Shown: in pieces, positions 23,751 through 35,805 of the stretch
Numbering within the stretch: the first letter of the stretch is position 1
How the letters are laid out: the number at the start of each line of letters is the position of its first letter
Source of the DNA: Nemania diffusa
Lineage: Eukaryota; Ascomycota; Sordariomycetes; Xylariales; Xylariaceae
Assembly: GCA_038501195.1 (NCBI GenBank)
Contig: JBBPUQ010000005.1
Coordinates: 1,178,001-1,242,000 of the forward strand
Direction of reading: 5' to 3'
Length of the DNA: 64,000 nt
Position numbers and translations under genes: made by a program
Notes under the pieces: model-generated
What the model was told of the DNA's origin: nothing
Seen by the model: the letters and a program-made list of their open reading frames with translations, nothing else
Databases searched by the model: none

Positions 23751-24227
23751 TTATGTACTCCGGCGCAATTAATTACTTAATGTATCCAGAGGAGGGTAAG
23801 GGGTAGCTAGGTCGACCAAGAGCAACAAAGGCGGCGTGGCAGATTGTACTGCACCCGAGGAATGTAATTGAAATGCACATGTTTAATGGAATAAATGTTA
23901 TTAAAGCATAAGAGGAGACCTAATTACTTTCGTCTTTAACTTGATAGAAGAATGGCTGAGGCATCACAAAGCGCCCTTATACCATTACCACACTACCGGT
24001 CAAACCCGCCTCAAGAGTGAGCACTGAGCTGACTACTTAGAGGACAAGAATGCCTCCTTTGGGCTATGTCGCACGAGTTCTCAATGCTTCGTTCTGAAGT
24101 ATTATATTCTCTCCAAATATATATCGCCCTTAATAGTGCCTGAGTAGTTGCAGTCTGTCGTTTCAGCTCATTGCCGCGGGTTCCTAGTTACTCAGTCTCG
24201 GCAATCTGGAAAGCAGGAGGAGTTTTG
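23751..24227. other. Short convergent spacer
   Basis: The 477-bp stretch holds the 3' flanks of the membrane-protein gene and the ankyrin gene. Nothing else is seen. Confidence 0.5.
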
Positions 24228-27200
24228 TTACCGATACTCTTTCATAATCTCTTCCAACTGGCCAAGAAAGTACTCTGGGGTTCGCTCGGGCTTGGGCTCG
24301 GTTTCCAACTTGCTTGGAGTAGTTGACGTAGTATTCCAGACTACCCCGATTGCTTCAGCTTCGGACCTCTCCGTTTCTCCAATGTCATCACCGTTCAACC
24401 CTTCGAGCACCGCATTCATCCTGTCAACCCAGCGACGTGTCCAAAATTCCTCAGGGTCGCAAAGTCCAAGAGGCAGACCGCTTCGATCGTCTCTGGAGAT
24501 TTGCTCGAACTCGACGACGAGGTCATCCAAAAGCCCCAGCAAATAACTCTGCTCTCCGTTAATTTCCTCTACTTCCTCCGAGGCCAGGTGCTGGTCTTCG
24601 CAGTCGCCCCAGAAGTTGAAACGGCAGCAGGTGTGAACGATGTCCAAAGCCTCATGAGTCGTATATCTAACGACTGCAAGATGCTGCTCCATAGTGAGAT
24701 TTAGGTGCGCCTCCTGAATGAATCTAACCAGTTTACTGGCAATGGCTTGTGGATTGCCCAACTGAGACCATACCAGACCTCTTATCGCGTCGTAGCCCTG
24801 ATTTGAACATTTTAAAAACATCGTGAGTGGCGCACACCCATCCAGAGTACATTTGCATAAGCAACCATCAGTGACATGGACAGCTAACAATTTCTCAGTT
24901 AGGAGCCGTATCACTTCGATGCTCGGCGGAAATATAGACAGGTTGCGATTCCAACAACTACCAATATTAGCAAAAAGGAAATGCGCTGGTGTCACTAGAT
25001 CTTTGGTTATGCCTTTCCCTGACCTAACAGATAATTGCGCCCACAAGTTAGCACCATGCTCGATCAGCCATATACAGCGATCGTAGTATATACCGAATTT
25101 CCGATGTGTGAATAGATCGGCTACTAGTAGCGGTGGTATCCCCATGGAATCTAAGGAATTGATATCGCGGAATTTGTGATCCCAGAGCAAATCAAGGAGA
25201 TCTCTATCTGCGTCAGAGTGGAATACTGAGGGGTAGTATTCACGGAGCAGTCCACGTATGAAAAATTGAGACTGATCAAACCCATCTATTATGATACCCT
25301 TGTCTTCAAGAATTTGCTGCAATTCTTTTCTGTTTCGATCCAGGGTATGGTCATTTCCAAGGTTCAGACGAGTGATTTCAAGTTCTGACAGATGTCTTAC
25401 TGCCAAGCTCTTCAACCTTTCGCGGCTGTTTCTTAGCCCTTTGACTATCACATTCGCGGAAATATTTCTGCAGTGTTGAAGGCAGCATGGGTCCATAGCG
25501 CATGAGCTCTCTATTAAGATGACGACGGATTCCTCGCATTTGAGCTGCGCTGCATAATCTAGTGCTCGATAGCCGCACCTGTCCCTATAGTCTATGATCG
25601 ACTGCTCACTTTTATTCACTATAAATCGTAAACAATTGGGGTGCAACACTGCGAGATGTGTCGGAGTTTGACCAAAAACGTTTACTTCTCTGCGAGTCGT
25701 AGGATATCTCTCTAGAATATCCGATACGGCGTCTTCGTTACCAGTTATTGCTGCCAGACTCAACGGGCCACAATTAGCCGCTGTGCCCAATATTAGTTAG
25801 GCCAATATTTCTTCGGAAGCATATTAACCTTCTGCCACACGTAAATCTATGTGATAATATTTAAGATATTCACAGCTGCGATGCCACGGCATCAATGAAC
25901 GGGGTGGCGTTATTAGAGGGGCATCTAGGCCCGCAGAGAAAAAGAGCGAGGCAAGCTCAGCGTGGGGTTTTGAAAAACGGTGCCAAATCAGCATATCTCC
26001 GATTGGTGTCCTTCCAGAATCATAACCATCAGTATCATACATATTACAGAATCATCAAAGTGTTAGCTCACCGGCCGTTTGTATCATAAACCGCAAGTGG
26101 CACCCCGCTTGCAATGAGTTGATTGATACCCGGAAAAAGAATCAGCTTCATGTCTCTTTCTAAAGCCTCATAAATCATAACCCGATTAATTCCATGCTCG
26201 AAAATCAGAGCCTTACTTTTCTTTTAGTACTAGATTTTATAAAGATACTAGAAGAGTAACTTACAGTACATGTAACAACATGATGCATCAGTGAACGGCC
26301 GTTAGAGTCGATATCCCTTGGTGATGCTTCTCCGCGACGATATAGCGATAATACCTCGTCGAAGCTGTACTCGATGACTCTTGCATAGCCTCTGATGATC
26401 TTTGTAAAATGAAAGCTTGATTGAACGTCTGTATCCCAGGGCTTTTCTAGTAGTGCAGACGGAATGTGTTTACATAGATTCATAATACGAAACGCGGGAG
26501 CTGTTTTCTCATCGACGGCTGGATAGTACGTGAAACCAGGGCTAATACTGAAGCCGCCAGCTCCATAGCGCAATGAAAATGAGATTCCGATAGCTTTCTG
26601 GAGTAGCCATTTCAAGCTTTCAAACTCAGAAGTGTAAGTTATAGCGTGCTGGCTCTTATTTAGTTGAGAAAATGGGCAGTCAGGAAGATGATTGGCTACT
26701 GAGGATGATTCGAATGAGAATGACATTGCCCATATTCTATTCCTGTATCGTGTGGCACGGCGGGAAGGTCGACAAATGCAGGCTGCCTGATTCAGGGGCA
26801 ATAGTCTTCCTAGCCTTTGGCTGCTCTCCAATTCATTTAATGAAGACTTTAAATAACTTGGCTTCGATGCGAGCCTGAAAACAGCGTCTGTAGCGCTAGA
26901 CTGAAAAGAAACTTAGATGTTAGTATATATTAGTTCGTCTTCTCAGGTATAGTGTAAACCAACATTCATAAGTTTTGGCTGAGCCCGTGCGGATTGGGTT
27001 TGGAGAGGTCTTGTCTCACCCGTCAGGGTTAGATTAGATACTCCAAGAAGACGGTCCTGAAGACGGCGTATTTGCTGGTTAGTGTCGATGGAGATATTGC
27101 TATAGATAATTAATATGTAGCCATGTTGGTTTGCTTGAGGGACCCTCGTAGCTCGCTTACATTTCGGCAAGTTGCAACGCCATCTGGAGAGCAGAGTTCA

Positions 27201-27603
27201 CCTTCTCCAACCGGCTCTCCAGCTGGCTGATGTGGGTGCGGTTGAACGGATATGACAGCTTCTTCCGCTGCTCTTCCAACTTCGAGCGAATACCGGACTT
27301 ATTCATGCTAGTACAGCATAGTCCTAACAGAAAGTCGTTGAGACCGTGTAGCTCTGCTTCGCAGGGTTTGACATAGTTTTGTACCATAGCGGCGGACGTC
27401 GGATGGTCGGCTTGCATTTTGGGCAACAGATCATGAATAGTTTCCAGCAGTTTTCTCATGTTATCTGCTTGTCGGCGGGTAGACTCGACTTCTTCCGATC
27501 GCGCTTTGACTGCATCCAGGTATTCCTTCACGGTCTCGAACAGCTGTAGCCCTAGAGATACGACGCCAGTCGCAAGACCGGCGATTGAGAGCGGATCGGC
27601 CAT
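24228..27603 (-). CDS. Fungal N-terminal (Helo-like) domain protein with ankyrin repeats
   Basis: Proposed exons are 27603-27161, 27099-27020, 26887-26265, 26211-26072, 26010-25829 and 25780-24228, giving 1006 residues. Residues 1-148 are the fungal N-terminal domain (PF17111-like): MADPLSIAGLATGVVSLGLQ, then a helical bundle ending in LEKVNSALQMALQLAEM. This is the death-fold-like head of many NLRs. The middle carries a CIC-x-PSRRATRYR segment. Ankyrin-like repeats start near residue 425 (DTNGRTPIGDMLIWH) and continue through NCGPLSLAAITGNEDAVSDIL and TPTHLAVLHPN. There is no NACHT domain. Only the second intron is ambiguous: the donor could be GTGAGA at 27019 or GTTTAC at about 26963, and both keep phase. 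A role in incompatibility or inflammasome-like signalling is inferred from the head domain. Confidence 0.85.
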
Positions 27604-28628
27604 CTAAGCTAGACAAGGTTCCGAAGCCAGCTAGTAGCTTAATAGTGTTTGTCGTCTTCTAGATTAGCTAGTTGTTGATAGAATTCTGAGGTTTAGGGAA
27701 AGAGGCGAAAAGCTTTGCAAAGGCTGTCTACGAACAAAATAGCTCAGTTGCGCAGCCACAATAATTCACAGATGCAGTGCAACCTCATCGCATACATACT
27801 GCTCCGCCACCTCAAAGCCCACCGGTTGATATGCTAGGATTCAAGTGTAAAAGGGTCAGTAGAAGCGTTGTAGAATCATTTTGCTAGGCCGTATCCATAA
27901 ATGCACTGTCGGTTTTGATGTACCATTGCATCACATTTCGGCATTTTGATATTATATTTTGCTCAAGACCTGGAAAAGCCCAGTACTAGTACTTAGTAAT
28001 AGGAAACATAATCGCGTGACCTACCTAGCAGTCAAATATTTCTTGTTGGAGTTTGCTCGGATATGCGTCACGTTTTTAGGGCACGAAGGCAGGTAAATAT
28101 GCAGATAGCTGAAATATCCAATTGGTGTAAATGCCTATGCTGCCTGTCTGCCTTACAAGGCAGCCATAGCAAGGCCTGCAGGGGACGCCACGCTCTTGTT
28201 GTTGACGTGGCGTCTCATTTGTGTACATTGGTCGGCGGTTCTCACTCGCATTACGGCTCTCGCTCGTTAGTGCGCTGCCTACCGAAGTAGTTAGGCAATG
28301 AGGGCTGTGATGCTTCGTCCTGCTAGGCCGCGGGAACGTGAGAGTGTCGTCTGGCGGCATGCTGATACGCTGCTGCCAGAATCCGTGGGATTGCGGGCGT
28401 ATCTATTGTGAGAAAACAGGGCTGAAAGGGAAAAAAAAGGGGGCGGGGCAAATTAAGATATTGGTAACAAAATCGATTTGAGCCCTCAACCGTCAGCGGG
28501 GCCATATGCATGCGACATCAGTACATGCCCCTGATAAATTCAGTGAAAACCCGACTCGAGGTCTGCGTATAATTATCTGCATGTTAAAATTATTAGGATA
28601 GGTATAGTTGGCAAACTAGGACCGCTAG
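27604..28628. other. Spacer between two NLR-type genes
   Basis: This 1-kb region lies between the start of the Helo-like/ankyrin gene and the NACHT pseudogene, which point away from each other. The short frames at 28063-28511 have no recognisable content. The missing N-terminal part of the pseudogene is not found here. Confidence 0.45.
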
Positions 28629-29289
28629 ATGTTCGAGTCTCACGATGTTGTCGAAAAAGGTACCCAGTTGAAGCCTATCAAACCCTTGTTAAATACTAGA
28701 GACACTGTTATTCAGCTGAAGCTTGTTCTAGAGCAAGTCGCATCAAAGCTCTTTCTTCCATCGCGCAATTTCAAAACTGCACTCAAGAAACACAAGCAGC
28801 TATTGGACACACCAGAAGCTCAGAGGATACTAGACAGATTACGCTCGTGACGGATTCAATCTTCATCGCCCTCGCTCAAGCTAATCTGTAGGTCGGAGTC
28901 GAAACGAGCAAAAGAGCTAAGTCCCCTAGGCACACCGTTGAACCAGCGAAGTTGAGAACTGCCCTAAGCTAGATTTCACCGTCAGACTTCTAAGTGCTGC
29001 AAAGGATCGCCTTAAGACTCCTGCTCAGCAACACTGACAGCTGGTGTCTTGATAACTTAGATGGTCCAACGGCATAGCGAAGGCCTTGTAGTGCCATAGT
29101 ATCCCCGGGGCTGGCAAGACTGTCCTCATTACAGTGCCATTTCAAATGCTCGCAAGAGCCGGTGAGAACGTAGCTATTCTGATCACTTATTGCTCGTTCG
29201 ACAACGCCATCACACGCCCATGTTGCACCATCGCGTCAAGTTTCCTTAGATAGCTTGTTGAGACGTGTAGCCAGCTGTCTAGAGTGATT
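28629..29289 (+). pseudogene. Broken Helo-like / NACHT NLR relic
   Basis: The frame at 28629-28850 (IQLKLVLEQVASKLFLPSRN, then ILDRLRS, TGA) matches the second half of a fungal Helo-like N-terminal domain. After a further run of stops, 29062-29289 reads WSNGIAKAL, a TAG at 29089-29091, then CHSIPGAGKTVL, which carries an intact Walker A motif (GAGKT, 29107-29121). It continues as AGENVAILITYCSFDN and FLR, TAG, LVE. This is the start of a NACHT NTPase. The TAG before CHS stands where relatives have Trp, so a G-to-A or C-to-T change explains it. The sensor repeats and the rest of NACHT are absent. It is a dead NLR copy, probably RIP-affected. Confidence 0.75.
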
Positions 29290-30682
29290 TGAGAGTTATA
29301 TATAATGTACACAGGGTGAAGAGCCGAGTACGATTCTAGTGCGCAGCACTTCTACACCTAGTCACATTTCACCTCATTATACTCTATTCTCATCTCGAAG
29401 TGACAAAAATAGTATACATTATGCATCGATTGAGAGTTCTCACGGCGAAGCCGTTGGCTTAGCAGGAACCATAGTGTCTAAGACCGGGAACAGCGGTAGC
29501 TGTAACTCAGCGAGATCAATTCTCGGGACCAGTGCTATTAGTGGTTTAAATAGAATGATAAGACGTCGTCGCTTAACCTATCATTTGCGGAGGGGTAGAG
29601 AGAAGGGATATGAAAAGGGGAGGCTCGCACGTAGGCATGTCGTGTTGCTCGAATGGCGTTGCACAGCTGCGGTGTTGTATCATTAAGACTCAGTATTCTC
29701 AAAGTCGAGCGCCCCGAAAATGCACCTCGAGTTCACCAACTGATCTCAGAAAGTATCACGATCAAGTCAGTCGCGTTAACTAAACCTCTCAGTAGGAAAC
29801 GTCATAATTGAAATCGGGCGATGTTGACAGTCCGCCTGCTTTTCCAGGGGTGCTGCCAGTCCTTAAATACACGTGCGCAAAGCATAGGTAGGGCCACGGG
29901 TGACGAATCCCCTCATGCAGAGAGCATCTTGCCTGCCAAAAGGGGTAAGGATTTCCCGCGTTGACCCATTTGACCATGGTCTTGGCAGAGAAATCCATAC
30001 CTATCGTTTTTGAACACACCAGATTTTTTTCAACCCTCAGCTCTTAAAGACCTTCATGTATACTTACATGTAAACATACTAGTAACCAGCAACATGTGCA
30101 ACGCCTAAAATGCTAACCCGGTCGCTAGACAAAGCTTGCAGTTCAGGATTTTTGAGTGTAAAGCCACTGGAGTCAACCTGAGCTGCGAGATGAACCACGG
30201 CCCGATTGACGCTGGACAGCTTTCAATCCTTCCTAATGATTAGAGATTCAAATAAGAAGGTCGCACTCGATGTTTTTCCTCTTTAGGAGGGCTGCCGGCA
30301 TGCTACTGGCTCGTGATGCGGTAGATCAGGTTAGGTTAGGGACTGCCGTAGTGCCTTGGTCGTCTCCATACTAGCATACTAGCGATCATTGCTCTCCTCG
30401 GAGCTATCCTAGTATTATTCATGCGAAACGGTTCAGGGTTCGTGGTCGCCAGCTACAAAAACAGACACATACCCTCCCTCACAAGCCAGTTCTAAATGTT
30501 TGTCAGGTTCTCCGGACTTCACAAGCTAGAGCCCTGAGCAAACACGATACGGTACCACCCAGACGAGTTGTGCCGAGGTACTTTTGCATCTTCATATTAG
30601 TCTCCGTCTCCTCTGCTAGCAACTTTCACTATCTTAGGTAGTCTCCTATACCGACTATACAATTGAGGCTCTAGCTACAAAA
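29290..30682. other. Intergenic stretch; nothing recognised
   Basis: Frames at 29339-29686 (plus) and 29789-30019 (minus) have no family signature. I found no continuation of the NACHT relic. The last 200 bp include the promoter of the PLC-like gene; no clear TATA box. Confidence 0.45.
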
Positions 30683-31829
30683 ATGCGCGCGACGACTTCT
30701 CTGCCGGTGCTGGCCCTCGCCACAACCGCTGCTGCGGCTAACTGTAATGGAAACGCTGCGTATTGCAATACGGCATACAGCCAGCTCACGTTTACTGGGT
30801 CACACAATTCTGCCTTCGTTGGCATTGGGCCCTCCGACAATCAACTGTCATCGGTCACAGCACAGCTTAACCAAGGCATCCGGTTTATGACTACCCAGAC
30901 GCACGACAATAATGGTGTCATTCATATGTGCCACACAGTAAGTTGAAGAAGCTTCCTTGGGGAGGCCCTCGTTGTTCGGCGTAGCGTAACATCGCCATTA
31001 TTGTTGTTGGAAATCATATTGTTTTCTAGTATAACGGATAATTATATATCAACTCGAAGAAAATGCTAACAATATGCATAGTCGTGCGCTTTGTTGGATG
31101 CAGGCCCTCTGCAAGACTACCTTGGCACTGTAAAGACATGGCTAGATGCCAATCCGAACGAAGTAGTAACGCTGCTCATCACAAACGGAGATGGGCTTGA
31201 CATCAACAGGTTCGGCGCCGCCTTCGCGGCTGTAGGTCTAGACTCGTATGCTTTTGTTCCTTCGGGAACTCTCGCATTGGCGGATTGGCCGACGCTGGGA
31301 ACTATGATCTCGGCCGGGCAGAGGGTCGTCGTACTTATGGGTGAGCCCTATCATGCCCCATTCTACGATATTTTGGTTTCTGCACAAGCGACTGACTAGA
31401 CGCTAGATTACTATGCCGACACTACCAAGGTCCCATACATTCTGGACGAATTCACCTATTATTTTGAGACGCCGTTCGATCCCCAAGAGGCCCAATTGAG
31501 CGTTTGCAATGTCGATCGACCTGCTGGCGCTTCAAGTACTGGCCGTATGATCCTCGCAAATCATAACAGGAACTATGAGGTTCTAGGTATTAGCCTCCCT
31601 GATTTAGCTCACGCTAGCGATACCAACTCCGTTGCTTCTATCACCGCGCAAACGAACACCTGCAAGAGCTTGTACGGCCGTAACCCTAATGTGGTTCTAG
31701 TAAGTTGCCCTATCCACCAAATACTTGGGTTCCAACTCTGAGAGCTTGATGCTAATGAAAACTGTGTAGCTTGATTATGTTGTTCTCGGCGATGTTATCG
31801 ATGCCCAGAGCCAACTCAATGGCGTATGA
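30683..31829 (+). CDS. Secreted PLC-like phosphodiesterase (PI-PLC X-type TIM barrel)
   Basis: Exons are 30683-30937, 31082-31340, 31407-31699 and 31770-31829, in phase, giving 288 residues. A signal peptide is present (MRATTSLPVLALATTAAAA). The barrel begins with QLTFTGSHNSAF, where His and Asn belong to the catalytic set, and QLNQGIRFMTTQTHDNNG follows. Later landmarks are SCALLDAGPLQDYL, TWLDANPNEVVTLLITNGDG, YILDEFTYYFETPF, CNVDRP and TNSVASITAQTNTC. The family cleaves phosphoinositide or related head groups in bacteria; fungal secreted copies are mostly uncharacterised. The second intron (GTGAGC to CGCTAG) removes an in-frame TAG at 31397-31399 and restores VVVLMDYYADTTKVPY, so the gene is intact. 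No metal-binding or GPI signal is seen. Confidence 0.88.
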
Positions 31830-32700
31830 GGTCTATAAATTAATCATTTTGAGCTCACCCTCTGACCTTGTCCTGGGAAGAAATTCGAGTGTACATGTAT
31901 GGACAACACCTGTATATATATGCACGTAGGATTAATGCGATACTATCACTCCTTCCCATCGCTAGTGCTGAAGCTCCTGCATTCCTACCCTTTCCTTCGG
32001 GGTAGAGAATTTGGGCACTAACCATAGGACTGATGCGAAACCCACATGCTACATGACATGCAGTGAAGACAGCATGTTTATCATGAACATCGGAATTGAA
32101 TAAGAGAAGCGCAGCACCCTACGATTGCGTTGAGCCAATGAAGGTTAAGCCAAAGTAATAGGGCTTATATATAGATCACATTAGCCCGCGCGTAAAGTGG
32201 TAGGCTCTTATTTAGTCTAGCCAATGCATGGATGGGTAACCTATCCCAGTAATTTTCCGTCGCATCAGCTAGCAAACGAATGCCGGAATCATACTTTTAG
32301 CTTCGCGTGCCCGCATAACCGCGAGCCAAGAAGCTTGCCGCCAGCGCATCCCATCACACCACCTACCAATCACCGTTCATGATGCGACTTTACATGTGCA
32401 CTTACCGCCCATGTTTGCGTTTCATCCTGGGGAAGCGAATACCTCCTCCAGCTCCCTTTGGACTATACAATAATATTTAATACTCGGTAAGAATGAGATA
32501 AGGTATACGCAGTGATGGGAACCTGCATATGTCGTGTGATTTTGTCAGGGTCTTTCATATTTCAATAATAATCCTTTTTCTCCGCTTCATGCTTTCTAAT
32601 TATCGTTTCATATTACATTACCAGGAGATAATTTGAAGACGCAGTCATCGTAGGCGCAACTTTAATCATCCAGTGTGATTATTCAACCTGGGTATTCAAA
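31830..32700. other. Intergenic stretch; nothing recognised
   Basis: The 871-bp spacer contains the 3' flank of the PLC-like gene and the promoter of the DOMON/b561 gene. No repeat or RNA gene was recognised. Confidence 0.45.
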
Positions 32701-34301
32701 ATGAAGACAACTGTGCGCCAGCTGGTACTGGCTTCATTAGCAGGCATGTGCTGTGTATTTCTTCAAACCCTTGCACATACTAGCACTCTTCTCTCATCAT
32801 ACGCAATATGTGCAAGGGATTGAGAGGAGAATATGTTCACTAACACATCACAGCATTCCCCCTCACGACGACAGCAGTACCGTCGTCCATCTTCGTCTCG
32901 CCCCCCAAAAGCCTCGCCTTCGGCCTAAATATCCCCAATGACACATCGTCAGATCTGTTCTTCTCGATAGCATTCCCAGCACATACATCATGGGTCGCCA
33001 TCGGGCTGGGCGCAAATACGATGGGGGGAAATCCACTTGTGTTGATGGCCTATCCGTCGGCATCCGGCAAGAACGTGACCATATCCCCACGGCGGTGTTA
33101 CGGCCATAGTGAGCCCGTCTATGATCCGGAGATCGACGTGAAGGCACTATCGGGGACAGGCCTGCTCAATGACACCACATTTGTCTTCAATGGGGTATGC
33201 AGTAACTGTCGTACTTGGTCGCGCAACGGAAACCTCGACGTCTCCAGTACGTCGCAGGAAATGGCCTATGCCACGGGACCCAGCGGCGATATGCTAAGTG
33301 ATAATCCGAGGGAGTCGATAAAGATTCACGAGAGTTATGGCTCGTTTAGCATGGACTTGGTTCGCGCTACAGGGACTGGTGGCGTCCCAGATATCCCCGC
33401 CAGTGAGAATGTCACATCCGTTGGCGCAGTGCAACAATCGTCAAAAACCGGATATGTGGATAAGAGGGCCATTCTCCATGCTGTGTTCATGATTTTTGCG
33501 TTCGTGGGTATATGGCCATTCGGTATACTGGTGTTAAGAGTCGGCGGGTCAGTCCGATGGCATGGCATCAATCAAGCTGTGGCGTTTGGGCTGGTTCTCA
33601 TCGGCGCGATTCTCGGCTTCGTCATAAGCACATCATATAATAGGGTAAGTTCTCATAATAGCCCGAGAGTTGGACAGGGTCAAGAATCTAAGAAGAGGCT
33701 GGGCTGTATGAGGTCTATTTACTGACTCTAGGTTCACAGAGTAAAAAGTTCAATACGGCGCACCAAATTATCGGCATCATCGTCTTCATCTTTGTCATCG
33801 CCCAACTCGCGTTAGGGTACTTCCACCATCGTATATATAAGAAGACACAGCAACCAACGAAGTTTGCGCCTATTCACGTGTGGCTGGGGCGCGTGGTCAT
33901 AATACTTGGTATCGCGAATGGCTTTACGTTGGTACATCTACTCCTTTTCCCCGACATATTTCTAATTCATACACAGTGGTTTCCCGCTAGCATTGTCGCC
34001 GAATTATGATTTCGCCCTCCTCGGAGTGGTCTCCTTCGTGTTGCCCGCTTTTCTTCTGGCGTTACTCCTGAGCAAGGTCTTCAGAAAACTCATGCAGAAG
34101 GTGAAGGAGCCTGAGGGAGAAGTAAACGGATACGATATGGAACCTTGGCGTGGCGCTCAACCTGAAGTGCAACCTGAAGCGCAACCTGGAATGCAACCTG
34201 GATTACATCTACAACCACCAGCTGCCTACTACGCAGGTGGAGATCCAATAACACCAACCGGCTCAGGAGTCCCGCCACAAAACGCCAGGCAGTTTGTATG
34301 A
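32701..34301 (+). CDS. DOMON (CDH-type cytochrome) and cytochrome b561 membrane protein
   Basis: Exons are 32701-32752, 32854-33644, 33740-33927 and 33977-34301, in phase, giving 451 residues. A short first exon encodes a signal peptide start (MKTTVRQLVLASLAGMC). Residues about 20-190 are a cellobiose-dehydrogenase-like cytochrome domain (WVAIGLGANTMGGNPLVLMAYP; the Met in this patch is the likely haem ligand). A Gly/Ser linker leads to a cytochrome b561 ferric-reductase-type core with about five helices. Its haem histidines are plausible in KRAILHAVFM, RWHGINQ, TAHQIIG and PIHVWLG. The tail is cytosolic, with a small repeat (QPEVQPEAQPGMQPGLHLQP). Such proteins move electrons across the plasma membrane, for example to extracellular metal or cuproenzymes. 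The exact partner is unknown. Confidence 0.88.
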
Positions 34302-35805
34302 GTGCTACATGCGATGTGGTCTAATATGCATGTATGATAGTATGTTCCGGATAACTGGTTGGGAACCGGGTGGCGTTGGGAAAGGTTGCTAGCGAGCATG
34401 CCCCAATGATCCTGATATTGAGAAGTGACATAAGGTCTCAATCGACGGATGATCGAGTGCCCCATGCACAGCGCGCCATTCATGGATGAGTCAATGACCA
34501 GGAGGTCCGGCCTTCTATCTAGTGTGGCCTTTAAGAGGCCTGGTTCTCTACCCACGAAATTAAGTGGCGTACACCTTCGCAACCTCAAAATACCAATCAC
34601 AGAGAGAGGTGTCATTCCCATGCCGCGGGCAGCTGAGATACAGGGGAAGTCGTATTCTTGGTGCAGCTATACGGGATATTCAGGCAAAATGTAGAGAAAG
34701 CCCAGCCAGCTACAGGCCGCTTCGCCTTATCGGACCTGTCGATTGAGAGGGACTGATGGGCATGGAGGGAATCAGCTGATCGGTAGCCTCAGCTTAGTAT
34801 TGCGTTTTGCAGATGTAGCTACCTCGTCCCTCAATACGAGCGGTATCATCTTCCATATAGCCCAAAGGTATTATTATGAATGCGGGGTTTGGGAAGCTCG
34901 GTGAGTCGAGTTCCTGCTACATCGTGGCTCTATTACTTAGGCTATATAATCTGAGTAGTGCTATTAGAGTTACATCCCCGGCACCAGCTCCGAAACCAAC
35001 TCTACCATCAGCCAATAGAAGTTGAATTCATATAGAAATAATAAAGTGAATCCCTACAACTGTGCCATAATCTATACTTAGCAAGCAGACCAGCACAGCA
35101 GCTCGGAACCATTGCCCAGTCTTGCAATAATACTACCAAATTTTGACCAAGTTATTGGTAAGTGTCTCTATTCAGTCCTGCCTATGATCTCTAAGCGATA
35201 TTGCTGAATCTTGTGTATAGGTAGCGGGGGGCTCTTATGTCAAGAACATCTGTGTTAGTCACCCTGTAAAAAGTCTTTGCTATGCTCTGAGCAGTACGGG
35301 CTAAGAGATGAAGGATAATAGCTACAGCTTTACACACCGCTTTCTTTGCCATGATTTTTCTTAAATATATACTCCAGATGCGGAAGACCCTGCCTAGGAA
35401 CCGCACGATATGCCATGTGACTACCAATCTAGATCTAATGGGATCCAGCCGCACCAGCAACAGCTCGGTCTGAGAACGGTCTCGCCATAGGCAAAATTAC
35501 TTGCTCGTACATTTCTAGGCACTGCGGTGTGCTTCGCTAATAGATGCGTAGAGTGGTGCCGGGTCTTTGGAGCTGCAGTGGTCATTTATCTCCTCTCAAC
35601 AGCACCATGAAGTTACTATTCTTAGCTTTCGCGATATCGCTCGGTATTAAATTCCCAATCCGTATACTCCATACCTCCCTACGTATCTCAGCTATGAACC
35701 CCGTGTCCGCCCTACAAAAGTAGAGCTCGTTCCTAAGCACAACGCAGATCTATAGCCTAAGACGACCTAGTACAGTCGATCTCCAATTCTGAACCAGGAA
35801 TCAGG
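34302..35805. other. Intergenic stretch; nothing recognised
   Basis: No credible frame, repeat or RNA gene is seen in this 1.5 kb. The minus frame at 35191-35460 is basic and low in family features. The right end is the promoter of the secreted Ser/Thr-rich gene. Confidence 0.45.

Noticed and set aside
29339..30019. Frames of 115 (plus) and 76 (minus) codons
   Set aside because: No similarity to the adjacent NACHT relic or to any family I know; composition is unremarkable.
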